From NCBI RefSeq assembly GCF_000829695.1, contig NZ_BBNN01000036.1:28440-92439 (forward strand): 64,000 nucleotides of DNA, written 5' to 3'. This document shows, piece by piece, positions 33,600-41,810 of this stretch. The notes beneath the pieces were generated by a model. It was not told the DNA's origin. It searched no databases and saw nothing but the letters and a program-made list of their open reading frames with translations. The translations under genes and the position numbers were made by a program. Source of the DNA: Streptomyces sp. NBRC 110035. Lineage in GTDB: Bacteria > Actinomycetota > Actinomycetes > Streptomycetales > Streptomycetaceae. Numbering within the stretch: the first letter of the stretch is position 1; each line of letters begins with the position of its first letter.

Positions 33600-35978
33600 T
33601 CACCCGGCGGGGGCCCCTGAGCCGGTGCGGGCGCCGTCGCCGGGTTCCTGGGGGTGCCGCGGTGCGGGGACGTCCGGCCGCAGCCGGGCGAGCAGCTGTC
33701 GGCGTTCCTCCGAGAAGGCCGGGTCCGCCTGGTAGTCGGAGTGGCCGAGGATCGGCTCGGGCAGCGGGTGGCTCTCGGTGCGGCCGTACGCCAGCGGGTC
33801 CTTGAGCGGGGAGCGGTCCACCTCGGGGCCACGGCCGCCGGGCAGCCGCACCGGGCCGCCGATGGGATCGGTGCGGCGGTGGAGGTTGCGCCAGCAGTCG
33901 ACCTCCTGGTGCAGTGCGCCGAGCGCGTCCGTTCCGAAATGGGCGGGGAACCAGCGGCCGTACAGCCGCTCCAGCGGGGACCCGTAGGTGAGCAGGGCGA
34001 CGCGCCCCCGGGCGGACGGGGTGAGCTGCCAGGCCGCGGCGGCGGCGAGGACGCTGCCCTGGGAGTGGCCGGAGAGCACCAGACGTCCGCCGGTGGCCCG
34101 CGTCCAGGTCTCGATCCGCCAGGTCAGGTCGGGCACCGCGCGTTCGGCATAGCAGGGCGGGGCGAAGGGGTGGGCGGCGCGCGGCCAGAAGGTGCCGACG
34201 TCCCACAGGATGCCGATCGTGCGCCGCGCGGAGGAGTCCTTGTAGGCGCGCCGGCCCCAGGTGACGAACAGTATGAAGCCGAGTCCGATCAGCCAGGAGC
34301 CCAGCGCCTGCGCCGTCTCGGCGGCACCGTGGACGACGGCGTAGGTTCCCTGGGCGGCCTCGCCGGGCGTGCGGCCGGTGGTCAGGGAGCCGGCGAGGGC
34401 GCCCGCGCCCAGCAGCAGGGTCGCGGCGGAGGTGACGGCGACGATGCGGGGCCCCCGGTCGGTGAGGGAGGCCATGGCCCGGGCGTTGGCGATCCGCCGG
34501 GTGCGGGCGGGGTCGCCGGTCTCGTCCGGGAACTCGCGTGCCACGGCGGCGCGCTCGTCGCGGGCGATGTGCCAGGCCCGCCGGGCCAGCCAGCAGCAGA
34601 GCCCGAGGATCAGGACGAGCAGCGGCGGGATCACGGACGCCTGCCAGGTCAGGACCACCGGCGGCCCCGGGATCGACGCCCCGGTGCCGTCCAGCCAGTC
34701 GGCGACGCGCTGGGCCACGCCGCCGGACATCACGCCGCCCAGCGCACAGGCCAGCATCGCGACGGCCGGCCCGGCCAGGCCCCGCATGGCGGCGCGCCGG
34801 TCGGGGGCGCCGCGGTGCAGGGTGTGGGCGACGCCGGCGAGGACGATCACGAGCAGGCCCTGGGCAAGGGTGATCGCGCCGAAGGCCGTGTCGCCGGGCA
34901 GCCGGCCGGCCGATTCCCAGCCGGGGCGGCGCCATCCGGCGTACAGAAGGGTGAGGGCGAGCAGGAGGAGCGCGGTGAGGGGCAGCAGACGCAGCAGGCG
35001 TGCGTCGAGGGCGTCGTCCAGGCGGCGGTCGGTACGGCCGCGGCGGCAGACCACCCACACCACGACGGCCGCGGCGGCGAGCAGGGACGCCTGCAGGAGC
35101 GGGCCGAGGACGGCCAGGGCCTCGGATCCGCCCGGTGCGCGGTCGTGCCGGGCGGCCGCGGGGGCGAGGGCGAGGGCGACGGTGAGCAGTCCGGCGGCGG
35201 TGTGCGCGGCGCGCAGTCGGGCGACCAGGCGCCGGCCGTACCAGAAACCGGGCCGGCCCAGCGCGACGGGGCCGTCGTCCTCGGGCGCGGTCTCGTGGGT
35301 CATCGGCTGCTGGGACTCGTACGCGCTCCAGGTGCGCAGGGACAGGTACCACAGCAGCCCGGTCAGGGCGGCGGGTACCAGGGCGGCGAGGGCGAGCCGG
35401 CGTCCCGGCCCGCTCCACCAGCCGCCGTCCGAGGCCTCGGGCGAGAGGAAGCCGAGCCAGGAGTGCCGGTCGGCGCACGCCCGTGTACCCGCGCACTGCC
35501 AGGCCGCCAGGTCGAGGGCGACCTCGCACGCCGCCGCGACGAGCAGCACCGTCAGGCTCAGCCCGGCGAGCCGCACCAGTAGTCCGTACAGCCGGGTGAG
35601 GCGCCTGCGGCCGCGGGCCGTCGGGCGCATCCAGTGGGCGAGGTTGACCACCATGAAGGGCAGCAGTAACAGCCACAGGGCGCGGGTGCCGTTCCCGGAG
35701 GTGAGGTTGCACCAGACGTAGGCCTCGGGGACCGGTTCCTCCCGGTGGCCGGCGGGTCCGTGCTCCGCCCGGACGTCGTCGGCGCGCCGGAACACGGCGG
35801 CGACGTCGTCGCCGGTGATCCGCACGGTACGCGGATCGTTCAGCATGTCCTTCGGAGTGGCGCCGCCCACCCCGTGGACCAGGAGTTCCAGGGCGGCTCC
35901 CGAGTCCTTCGGCCGCTCGGCGGGGCCGTCCACGATCTCGCCCCGCTCGGCGGGTGTGCCTTCCTGCGCACGTTCCAC
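33600..35978 (-). CDS. Membrane protein with split alpha/beta-hydrolase motifs
   Basis: A 792-residue protein from GTG 35978 (GGGGGGAAG upstream). Near the N-terminus, LELLVHGVGGATPKDMLNDP (His35-Gly-x-Gly-Gly) looks like the first hydrolase strand and oxyanion loop. There follow roughly eight to ten transmembrane helices between residues about 85 and 580 (LWLLLLPFMVVNLAHWM, LSLTVLLVAAACEVALD, SVIPPLLVLILGLCCWLA and others). The nucleophile elbow then appears as LVLSGHSQGSVLAAAAAWQL with Ser639. A possible acid/His region (LPEPILGHSDYQADPAFSEE) is close to the end. Large parts resemble annotated hypothetical membrane proteins of streptomycetes. Activity as a membrane lipase or esterase is plausible but unproven. 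Confidence 0.8.
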   Translation of the reverse strand: MERAQEGTPAERGEIVDGPAERPKDSGAALELLVHGVGGATPKDMLNDPRTVRITGDDVAAVFRRADDVRAEHGPAGHREEPVPEAYVWCNLTSGNGTRALWLLLLPFMVVNLAHWMRPTARGRRRLTRLYGLLVRLAGLSLTVLLVAAACEVALDLAAWQCAGTRACADRHSWLGFLSPEASDGGWWSGPGRRLALAALVPAALTGLLWYLSLRTWSAYESQQPMTHETAPEDDGPVALGRPGFWYGRRLVARLRAAHTAAGLLTVALALAPAAARHDRAPGGSEALAVLGPLLQASLLAAAAVVVWVVCRRGRTDRRLDDALDARLLRLLPLTALLLLALTLLYAGWRRPGWESAGRLPGDTAFGAITLAQGLLVIVLAGVAHTLHRGAPDRRAAMRGLAGPAVAMLACALGGVMSGGVAQRVADWLDGTGASIPGPPVVLTWQASVIPPLLVLILGLCCWLARRAWHIARDERAAVAREFPDETGDPARTRRIANARAMASLTDRGPRIVAVTSAATLLLGAGALAGSLTTGRTPGEAAQGTYAVVHGAAETAQALGSWLIGLGFILFVTWGRRAYKDSSARRTIGILWDVGTFWPRAAHPFAPPCYAERAVPDLTWRIETWTRATGGRLVLSGHSQGSVLAAAAAWQLTPSARGRVALLTYGSPLERLYGRWFPAHFGTDALGALHQEVDCWRNLHRRTDPIGGPVRLPGGRGPEVDRSPLKDPLAYGRTESHPLPEPILGHSDYQADPAFSEERRQLLARLRPDVPAPRHPQEPGDGARTGSGAPAG

Positions 35979-36271
35979 TGCTTCGCACTTCCCCCCGGTG
36001 ACGCGTCGTCGGATCCGTCCGTGCGGGCAACAGGATCTCCTCATCCTGAGCGGCTGACACCCCTCCTCACGGAATTTTCCCGAGCCGGGTGACGAACGGG
36101 CGACCCGCGGGAGAGCAATGGCATGTGCGCGACGAATCACCGGGTGCGCCCCCCCTTGCCCCGGCATGCGAGGATGGGACGCCGGCGCACCGGCGGCGGG
36201 CGGAACGTACCCGTCGGACCGGGTGCGCGGGGCGTGTCGGACGGCTTGGCGGCGAAAGGACCGGAGCGTAC

Positions 36272-37111
36272 GTGAGCGAGAATCAGAACCTCCTCGCGGA
36301 GCAGCGGCGCGCCCTGATCCTCGACGAGGTCCGGCGCCGCGGCGGAGTCCGGGTCAACGAACTGACCCGCAAGCTCGGCGTGTCGGACATGACGGTCCGT
36401 CGCGATCTCGACGCCCTCGCCCGTCAGGGCGTGCTGGAGAAGGTGCACGGCGGCGCGGTCCCGCTGGTCGAGGCCAGCACCCATGAGCCCGGCTTCGAGG
36501 CCAAGTCCGGTCTGGAGCTGAGCGCGAAGGACGACATCGCGCGGGCGGCGGCCGAACTGGTCTCCCCGGGCGCGGCGATCGCCCTCTCGGGCGGTACGAC
36601 GACGTACGCGCTGGCGAATCAGCTGCTGGACGTGCCCGACCTCACCGTGGTCACCAACTCGGTGCGGGTGGCGGACGTCTTCCACGCGGCGCAGCGCACC
36701 TCGGGCCCCCGTCAGGGCGCGGCCACGGTCGTTCTGACCGGCGGTGTGCGTACGCCGTCCGACTCGCTGGTGGGGCCGGTGGCCGACCAGGCGATCGCGG
36801 TGCTCCACTTCGATCTGCTGTTCCTCGGCGTGCACGGGATATCGGTCGAGGCCGGGCTGTCGACTCCGAATCTCGCCGAGGCCGAGACGAACCGGCGTCT
36901 GGTGCAGTCGGCGCGGCGGGTGGTCGTGGTCGCCGACCACACCAAGTGGGGTACGGTGGGCTTGAGTTCGTTCGCCTCCCTGGACCAGGTGGACACACTG
37001 GTCACGGACTTCGGACTGCCGGCCGAGGCCCGCGGTGAGATCTCCGAGCACCTGCCGCGGCTGGTCGTGGCGGGCGAGCCCGAGGAGCCGGCGGACCCCT
37101 CGGACGCCTGA
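36272..37111 (+). CDS. DeoR/GlpR-family transcriptional regulator
   Basis: A 279-residue repressor. The N-terminal winged helix is QRRALILDEVRRRGGVRVNE continuing LTRKLGVSDMTVRRDLDALA. The DeoR effector domain follows, with GAAIALSGGTTTYALANQLL, NSVRVADVFHAAQR, DLLFLGVHGIS and VVVVADHTKWG. The ligand is usually a phosphorylated sugar. A GAAAGGA ribosome site precedes GTG 36272. No sugar-catabolic gene is adjacent, so its target cannot be told. It converges with the Cds1-like gene. Confidence 0.93.
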   Translation: MSENQNLLAEQRRALILDEVRRRGGVRVNELTRKLGVSDMTVRRDLDALARQGVLEKVHGGAVPLVEASTHEPGFEAKSGLELSAKDDIARAAAELVSPGAAIALSGGTTTYALANQLLDVPDLTVVTNSVRVADVFHAAQRTSGPRQGAATVVLTGGVRTPSDSLVGPVADQAIAVLHFDLLFLGVHGISVEAGLSTPNLAEAETNRRLVQSARRVVVVADHTKWGTVGLSSFASLDQVDTLVTDFGLPAEARGEISEHLPRLVVAGEPEEPADPSDA

Positions 37112-37190
37112 CCCGCCTCCGGCGCTCGGGCGGGGTCACGCGACCGTGGGCAAAGGCGCGGCGGCCGTCGGTCCGGACGGGCTCCCGCGG

Positions 37191-38342
37191 TCAGTCCGGC
37201 CAGGCTCCCGTCCGCAGCAGCGTCTCGATCGTCGCCGTGTGCGGGGCGATGTCCAGGCCCTGATCGGCCAGCCAGGTGTCCGAGTAGTACTTGTCGAGGT
37301 AGCGGTCCCCCGGGTCGCACAGCAGCGTCACCACACTCCCCTGCCGGCCCTCTGCCACCATCTCCGCGACGATCTTCAGCGCGCTCCACAGTCCCGTACC
37401 GGTGGAGCCGCCCGCCTTGCGGCCGATCGCCTGCTCGAGAGCCCGTACGGCGGCGACGGCGGCCGCGTCGGGGACCTTCATCATCCGGTCGATCGCGCCG
37501 GGCACGAAGCTCGGTTCCATCCGGGGCCGGCCGATGCCCTCGATACGGGAGCCGCGGTCGCAGGTGACGTCCGGATCGCCGGTGGTCCAGCCTTCGAAGA
37601 AGCAGGAGTTCTCGGGGTCTGCGACGCAGATGCGGGTGTCGTACTGCATGTAGTGGACGTAGCGGGCGAGGGTCGCCGAGGTGCCGCCGGTGCCGGCCGT
37701 GGCGACGATCCAGGCGGGCTCCGGATGGGGTTCCAGCTTCAGCTGGCGGAAGGTGGATTCGGCGATGTTGTTGTTTCCCCGCCAGTCCGTGGCGCGTTCG
37801 GCGTAGGTGAACTGGTCCATGTAGTGGCCACCGGTCTCCGCCGCGAGGGCGGCCGACGCCTCGTACATGGTGCGCGGGTCGTCCACGAAGTGGCACCGGC
37901 CGCCGTGGAACTCGATCAGGCGGCACTTCTCGGCACTCGTCGTGCGCGGCATGACCGCGATGAAGGGCACCCCGATCAGCTTCGCGAAGTACGCCTCGGA
38001 CACGGCGGTCGAACCGCTGGACGCCTCGATCACCGGGCGGCCCGGGCGGATCCAGCCATTGCACAGTCCGTAGAGGAAGAGCGAGCGGGCGAGCCGGTGC
38101 TTGAGGCTGCCGGTCGGGTGCGTCGACTCGTCCTTGAGGTAGAGGTGCACGCCCCACCGCTCGGGCAGCGGGAAGCGCAGCAGGTGGGTGTCGGCCGACC
38201 GGTTGGCGTCGGCCTGGACCCTGCGCACGGCTTCTTTCAGCCAGTCGCGGTAGCCGGAGTCGCTGTGGTCGGCGTCGAGAGTGAGACCGCCCGGGGGCCG
38301 CGGGGACGGCGGGGACGGCCGGGACGACGGGAAAGTGCTCAC
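37191..38342 (-). CDS. PLP-dependent cysteine synthase-family enzyme (Cds1-like cysteine desulfhydrase)
   Basis: A 383-residue type II PLP enzyme. The PLP lysine lies in PTGSLKHRLARSLFLYG, and the substrate loop is IEASSGSTAVSEAYFAKLIG. The phosphate-binding glycine loop is IVATAGTGGTSATLARY. The length and the GGRCHFVDDPRTMYEASAAL region fit the Cds1 group (mycobacterial Rv3684), which releases H2S from L-cysteine, better than the CysK/CysM synthases. GTG 38342 has GAGGAG 8 bp upstream. A palindromic operator-like site lies about 100 bp upstream. Confidence 0.88.
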   Translation of the reverse strand: MSTFPSSRPSPPSPRPPGGLTLDADHSDSGYRDWLKEAVRRVQADANRSADTHLLRFPLPERWGVHLYLKDESTHPTGSLKHRLARSLFLYGLCNGWIRPGRPVIEASSGSTAVSEAYFAKLIGVPFIAVMPRTTSAEKCRLIEFHGGRCHFVDDPRTMYEASAALAAETGGHYMDQFTYAERATDWRGNNNIAESTFRQLKLEPHPEPAWIVATAGTGGTSATLARYVHYMQYDTRICVADPENSCFFEGWTTGDPDVTCDRGSRIEGIGRPRMEPSFVPGAIDRMMKVPDAAAVAAVRALEQAIGRKAGGSTGTGLWSALKIVAEMVAEGRQGSVVTLLCDPGDRYLDKYYSDTWLADQGLDIAPHTATIETLLRTGAWPD

Positions 38343-38438
38343 GACAAGGCTCCTCACGGGGGGACGCCGACGGCGTCCAGCGCGGCCGGCACACCGATCA
38401 TAGGACCCTGAGCACCGCCCCTCACCTGCATAAACGCC

Positions 38439-38457
38439 CCTTTGAGCGGCTCAAAGG
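38439..38457. promoter_or_regulatory. Palindrome CCTTTGAGCGGCTCAAAGG
   Basis: Perfect 8-bp arms around CGG. It stands about 100 bp upstream of the Cds1-like gene (minus) and 240 bp before the small gene on the plus strand, so it could control either. No recognised regulator consensus matches. Confidence 0.5.
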
Positions 38458-38693
38458 AAGCCCTGGGGGCCCGCCCGGGCGCCCCTCCCCGGCACCTGGC
38501 AGGGGGCGGGGGCGCATTCGCGCGAGTGCTTCGGGCGCCCCCGGGAAGAGGGACGCGCGTACTGGTGCTCGACGGCGGGGGCGGGCAGACTGCCCGCGGA
38601 GCAAGGTCCCGGACGGGGGGACACACTGGACCAGGACACGGGCCGGCCCGCGGAGCACGGTCCGGTACACCGACGCGCACGAGGGGGCAGGGC

Positions 38694-39017
38694 ATGGCCG
38701 AGCCGGAGTTCACGGCCAGGGGCGTGCGGATCGGCAGACGGCTGCGGTCGCTCACCCGGGCCGGGCAGGTCCGGATCAGCGACGGCAGGCTCGAGCTGCT
38801 CACCAGCTACGGAAGCGAGATCGACAGCGCACCGGTGCAGGCCGTGCGCGCCTCCCGCCCCTGGTTCGCCCCGGGAGGCCGCGCCCTGGCCGACCTCAAC
38901 GGCCATCGGTACCTGCTGACCCTGGGCGACCACGACCCGGCGCCGGGCGAGCCGGGGCCGCCCACGGCGCGCCGCTTCGTCGAAGCCGTACGCCGGGCAT
39001 CGGGGCGCGGCGCCTGA
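38694..39017 (+). CDS. Small conserved hypothetical protein
   Basis: A 107-residue protein, ATG 38694 with GAGGGGG 8 bp upstream. Basic N-terminal half (TARGVRIGRRLRSLTRAGQV), then SDGRLELLTSYGSEIDSAPV and a short LADLNGHRYLLTLGDHD strand pair. Predicted as a small alpha/beta or beta-barrel fold without membrane segment. Its position just upstream of the anti-sigma-type ATPase gene is a conserved-looking pairing. Function unknown. Confidence 0.75.
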   Translation: MAEPEFTARGVRIGRRLRSLTRAGQVRISDGRLELLTSYGSEIDSAPVQAVRASRPWFAPGGRALADLNGHRYLLTLGDHDPAPGEPGPPTARRFVEAVRRASGRGA

Positions 39018-39212
39018 GATGCCCGCGAGTTGCGCCGCCCCAGCCCCTGCGTCACGCTGTTCTCACGTCACTCTGGGTTTACCGGCGATAACGCTGCGAA
39101 CCAGCCCGCCGGCCACGACAGCAGGCGGCCACGCCACGCAGGCATCCTGCTGGATCCGTACTCCGCGTTCTTCCGGACGCCCGTCCGGGCCTGACACCGG
39201 GGAGTCGCAGCT

Positions 39213-39767
39213 GTGATCACTCACCCAAGCAGACACTGCACGGTGGAGCTCCAGGCTCTGCCGCCAAGGATCGGCCAGGTCCGCAGAATCGTATCTGCAC
39301 AATTGCGCTACTGGCATATGGACACCTTGATAGACCGGGCCTCGCTCGGTGTGACGGAGCTGTTGTCCAACGTCCACCGGCATGCCCAGCCCGACAAGAC
39401 CTGCACGGTCGAGCTGGAGGTGCTGCTCGACCGGCTCAAGGTCTCGGTGCACGACCACGACCCGCGGTTGCCGGTCCTCGGGGACGCCGCTCCGCTCGCC
39501 ACCTGTGGGCGCGGGCTCGCGATGGTGGCCGCGATGAGCGAGAACTGGGGCGCCCTGCCGGACAGCGAGTCCGGCAAGGTCGTGTGGTTCACGCTGCCGG
39601 CCCCCTCCGCGGCTCCCGTCGTGGACTGGGACCGGTATCCGAGGATCACCGCCCCCGAGCACGCCGCGCACCGGTTCGCGGACGTCACGCTCGTCGAGCA
39701 CGCCGAGCACGCCGTCGAGAGCCACCGGCCCGAACCTGCTCCCGCCCGCTCCGCCGTTGCCGGCTGA
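39213..39767 (+). CDS. Anti-sigma factor-type ATP-binding protein (SCO4677-like)
   Basis: A 184-residue GHKL ATP-binding protein of the RsbW/SpoIIAB serine-kinase group. The N box is LGVTELLSNVHRHAQPDKTC, and the G1/G2 regions are KVSVHDHDPRLPV and CGRGLAMVAAMSENWGAL. The C-terminal 45 residues are a polar extension. GTG 39213 is the annotated start. In S. coelicolor a protein of this type (SCO4677) binds the anti-anti-sigma factor BldG, linking it to differentiation; I infer a similar role here. A hairpin follows the gene. Confidence 0.88.
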   Translation: MITHPSRHCTVELQALPPRIGQVRRIVSAQLRYWHMDTLIDRASLGVTELLSNVHRHAQPDKTCTVELEVLLDRLKVSVHDHDPRLPVLGDAAPLATCGRGLAMVAAMSENWGALPDSESGKVVWFTLPAPSAAPVVDWDRYPRITAPEHAAHRFADVTLVEHAEHAVESHRPEPAPARSAVAG

Positions 39768-39781
39768 CCGGGCGGTGACCT

Positions 39782-39797
39782 CCTTCCGTACGGAAGG
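39782..39797. terminator. Perfect 16-bp palindrome after the anti-sigma-type gene
   Basis: CCTTCCGTACGGAAGG, 15 bp after the stop. It can form an 8-bp stem with almost no loop in RNA. Terminator is the likely role, but a protein-binding site is equally possible. Confidence 0.5.
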
Positions 39798-40190
39798 CCT
39801 CGCTCGGGGGCGTGCCGCGCCGCCCTTGCCGCGCCGGCCGGACGCCTCGTCCGGTACGCACAGCCGACGCCCGTACCCGTCCTCGTCGATCGCGGCGGAG
39901 GCGGAGCGGTGAGCGAACACCTCGAGGGGCGGGGCGTCCGTCACCGCGGGCCCGCCGTCACCGGAGTGCGCCAAGGCTGCGTGCTCGTTCAGCTCCCCGG
40001 CCGGGGGGGAGCCGGCTTTCTGCCGTCGTACGGCCGGTGGCGCCGTGCGTACCCCCGCGGGAGTGCGCGGCGCTGCGACGACTGCTCCCGGCCGGCACTG
40101 CCGTGGGCGGCGCCGGGGCGGAACCGGCTTTCCCCCAGGGGGCATTGGCGGCCCCGGGAGGTGAACCCGTTCCGCTCCGGGGGCCGGGGC
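39798..40190. other. Intergenic region without a recognisable gene
   Basis: About 390 bp. The open frames on both strands are Arg/Pro/Gly-rich and lack ribosome sites. I see no repeat or RNA-like structure beyond general GC-rich pairing. Confidence 0.45.
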
Positions 40191-40611
40191 TCAGGTGGAC
40201 GGCTGGTCGCTGTCCTCCATCGCGCCCCAGCCTCGCCGGCGTTCGACCTCGATCCAGGCGCTGACCCGCGGCCGCACCCGGTCCGGGTACGGATTGCCGG
40301 TGCAGTGCCGTGAGAGGCGGTCGACGTCGGCCAGGCCCTCGTCGTCCTTCAGTTCGACGACGCGGCCGATGAGGGTGACGTGGGTGCACCAGTCGTCATC
40401 GGCGAGCACGGTGAGGGTGACCCGCGGGTCGCGGCGCAGGTGCTTCAGACGGACCCGGCCCTCGTCGAGGCTGATCGGCGCACGGCCGTCCTCCCCCACG
40501 TACCAGGTAGGGGGAGACGGGTGCTCCGTCGGAACGGAGCGTGGCCATGACACATGGGGTGGGACGGCCCAGCAGGGCGTCGGCCCGGGGCGGCAGCGGA
40601 GGCTGGGACAT
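40191..40611 (-). pseudogene. PPOX-family (pyridoxamine oxidase-like/F420) enzyme, frameshifted
   Basis: The frame from ATG 40611 (PLPPRADALLGRPTPCVMAT, then LRSDGAPVS) is the usual beginning of a PPOX-class F420-dependent protein. It leaves that frame at a five-C run (minus strand, about 40508-40516). Deleting one C restores PTWYVGEDGRAPISLDEGRV followed by RLKHLRRDPRVTLTVLAD and a normal end at 40191. The total of 421 bp is one more than a multiple of three, consistent with a single inserted base. An error in the run would explain it equally well. The intact protein would have 139 residues. Confidence 0.85.
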
Positions 40612-40745
40612 GACGGACTCATCGAGGGGTCCGGTCTGCGGTCGGAGGGGCTGCGGACGGCTTCCCGGACGGCGCGCACGGGCGCCCGGGGAGGGGGAGT
40701 GAGGGTCTGCGGAGCCGGGAGCGCGGGCCGGCCCCGGTGGGGCAC

Positions 40746-41633
40746 TCAGGCCGGCGGCCGGTCGAAACTGGCGTAGTAGGCGGCGGCCATGTCCTCGTCG
40801 CCGTGGCCCTGGGCGGCGGCGCGTTCCATGCGCTCGGCGCCGGCGGCGGCCACGTCCAGGCGTACGCCGTTGCGTTCGCCGGCCCGGACGATCAGCCGGG
40901 CGTCCTTGGCTGCGGTACTCACGGCGAACTGGGCCGGGGACAGCGGCCCGTCGAGGATCAGCCCCGCCTTGGCACGCAGGTAGCCCATGTCGAGCGGCCC
41001 GCCGTCGATGAGGCCGAAGAAGCCGCCGGGCTCGACGTCCAGTGCCCTGGCCAGGGCCAGGGTCTCCCCCACGGCCGAGGTGACCGCGAGGACCCAGCTG
41101 TTGGCCACCAGCTTGAGCCGGGTCGCGCTGCCGGCCGCACCGTCCTCCCCGGTCCACACGGTGCGGGCGCCGACGGCGTCGAACACCGGCGTCACCGTCT
41201 CCCGGCCCTCGGCCGGTCCGGCGGCGAGCACGGTCAGCTGTCCGGCCTCGGCGGGCTGACGGGTGCCCAGCACCGGGGCGTCGTAGAAGAGCAGGCCGTG
41301 CTCGTGCGCGAAGCCGGCCAGCTCGGCGACGCCTTCGAGGCCGGCGGTGGTGGACTGCGCCCAGACGGTGCCGCGCCGCAGCGCGGGTGCGGCCTGCCGC
41401 ATGGTCTCCAGGGTGGCGGGACCGTCGTACAGCATGGTCAGGACGACATCGGTGGACTCGACCGCCTCTGCGGGGCTGCCGGCGACGTGCACGCCGTCGG
41501 CCGCGAGCGGGGCGGCCTTGGCACGGGTGCGGTTCCAGGCGCGGACGGGGTGGCCGGCACGGGCGAGGCTGCGTGCCATCGCCGCCCCCATGATGCCGGT
41601 TCCCAGGACGCTCACGGTGAGCTTGTCGGTCAT
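40746..41633 (-). CDS. NAD(P)-dependent 6PGDH/HIBADH-like oxidoreductase
   Basis: A 295-residue beta-hydroxyacid dehydrogenase. The Rossmann motif is VSVLGTGIMGAAMARSLARA, the substrate-site motif DAPVLGTRQPAEAGQLTVL and the catalytic Lys region TRLKLVANSWVLAVTSAVGE. A C-terminal helical dimerisation domain follows. Usual substrates are 3-hydroxyisobutyrate, tartronate semialdehyde or imines. It starts at MTDKLTVSVLG. It lies downstream of the ROK repressor gene on the same strand, with 177 bp between them. Confidence 0.9.
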   Translation of the reverse strand: MTDKLTVSVLGTGIMGAAMARSLARAGHPVRAWNRTRAKAAPLAADGVHVAGSPAEAVESTDVVLTMLYDGPATLETMRQAAPALRRGTVWAQSTTAGLEGVAELAGFAHEHGLLFYDAPVLGTRQPAEAGQLTVLAAGPAEGRETVTPVFDAVGARTVWTGEDGAAGSATRLKLVANSWVLAVTSAVGETLALARALDVEPGGFFGLIDGGPLDMGYLRAKAGLILDGPLSPAQFAVSTAAKDARLIVRAGERNGVRLDVAAAGAERMERAAAQGHGDEDMAAAYYASFDRPPA

Positions 41634-41810
41634 GACCTCGGCCTTCTGTCGGTCGGTCCGGTCCGTACGGCACGGGTCCGCTCCCGGGACCCGTGTCTGC
41701 GGCCCGTCGGCACGGACCGTTCGTACCTCGTGGGTCATTGTGCGACGGTCCGCGCAGGGTGCGCCTGTCGGCCGGGCGTCCGCCGTACCGGCTGCCCTTA
41801 CGCCGGCCGG

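Noticed and set aside
39812..40264. Plus-strand frame between the anti-sigma-type gene and the PPOX gene
   Set aside because: Arg/Pro/Ala-rich, no ribosome site, overlaps the better supported PPOX coding region.
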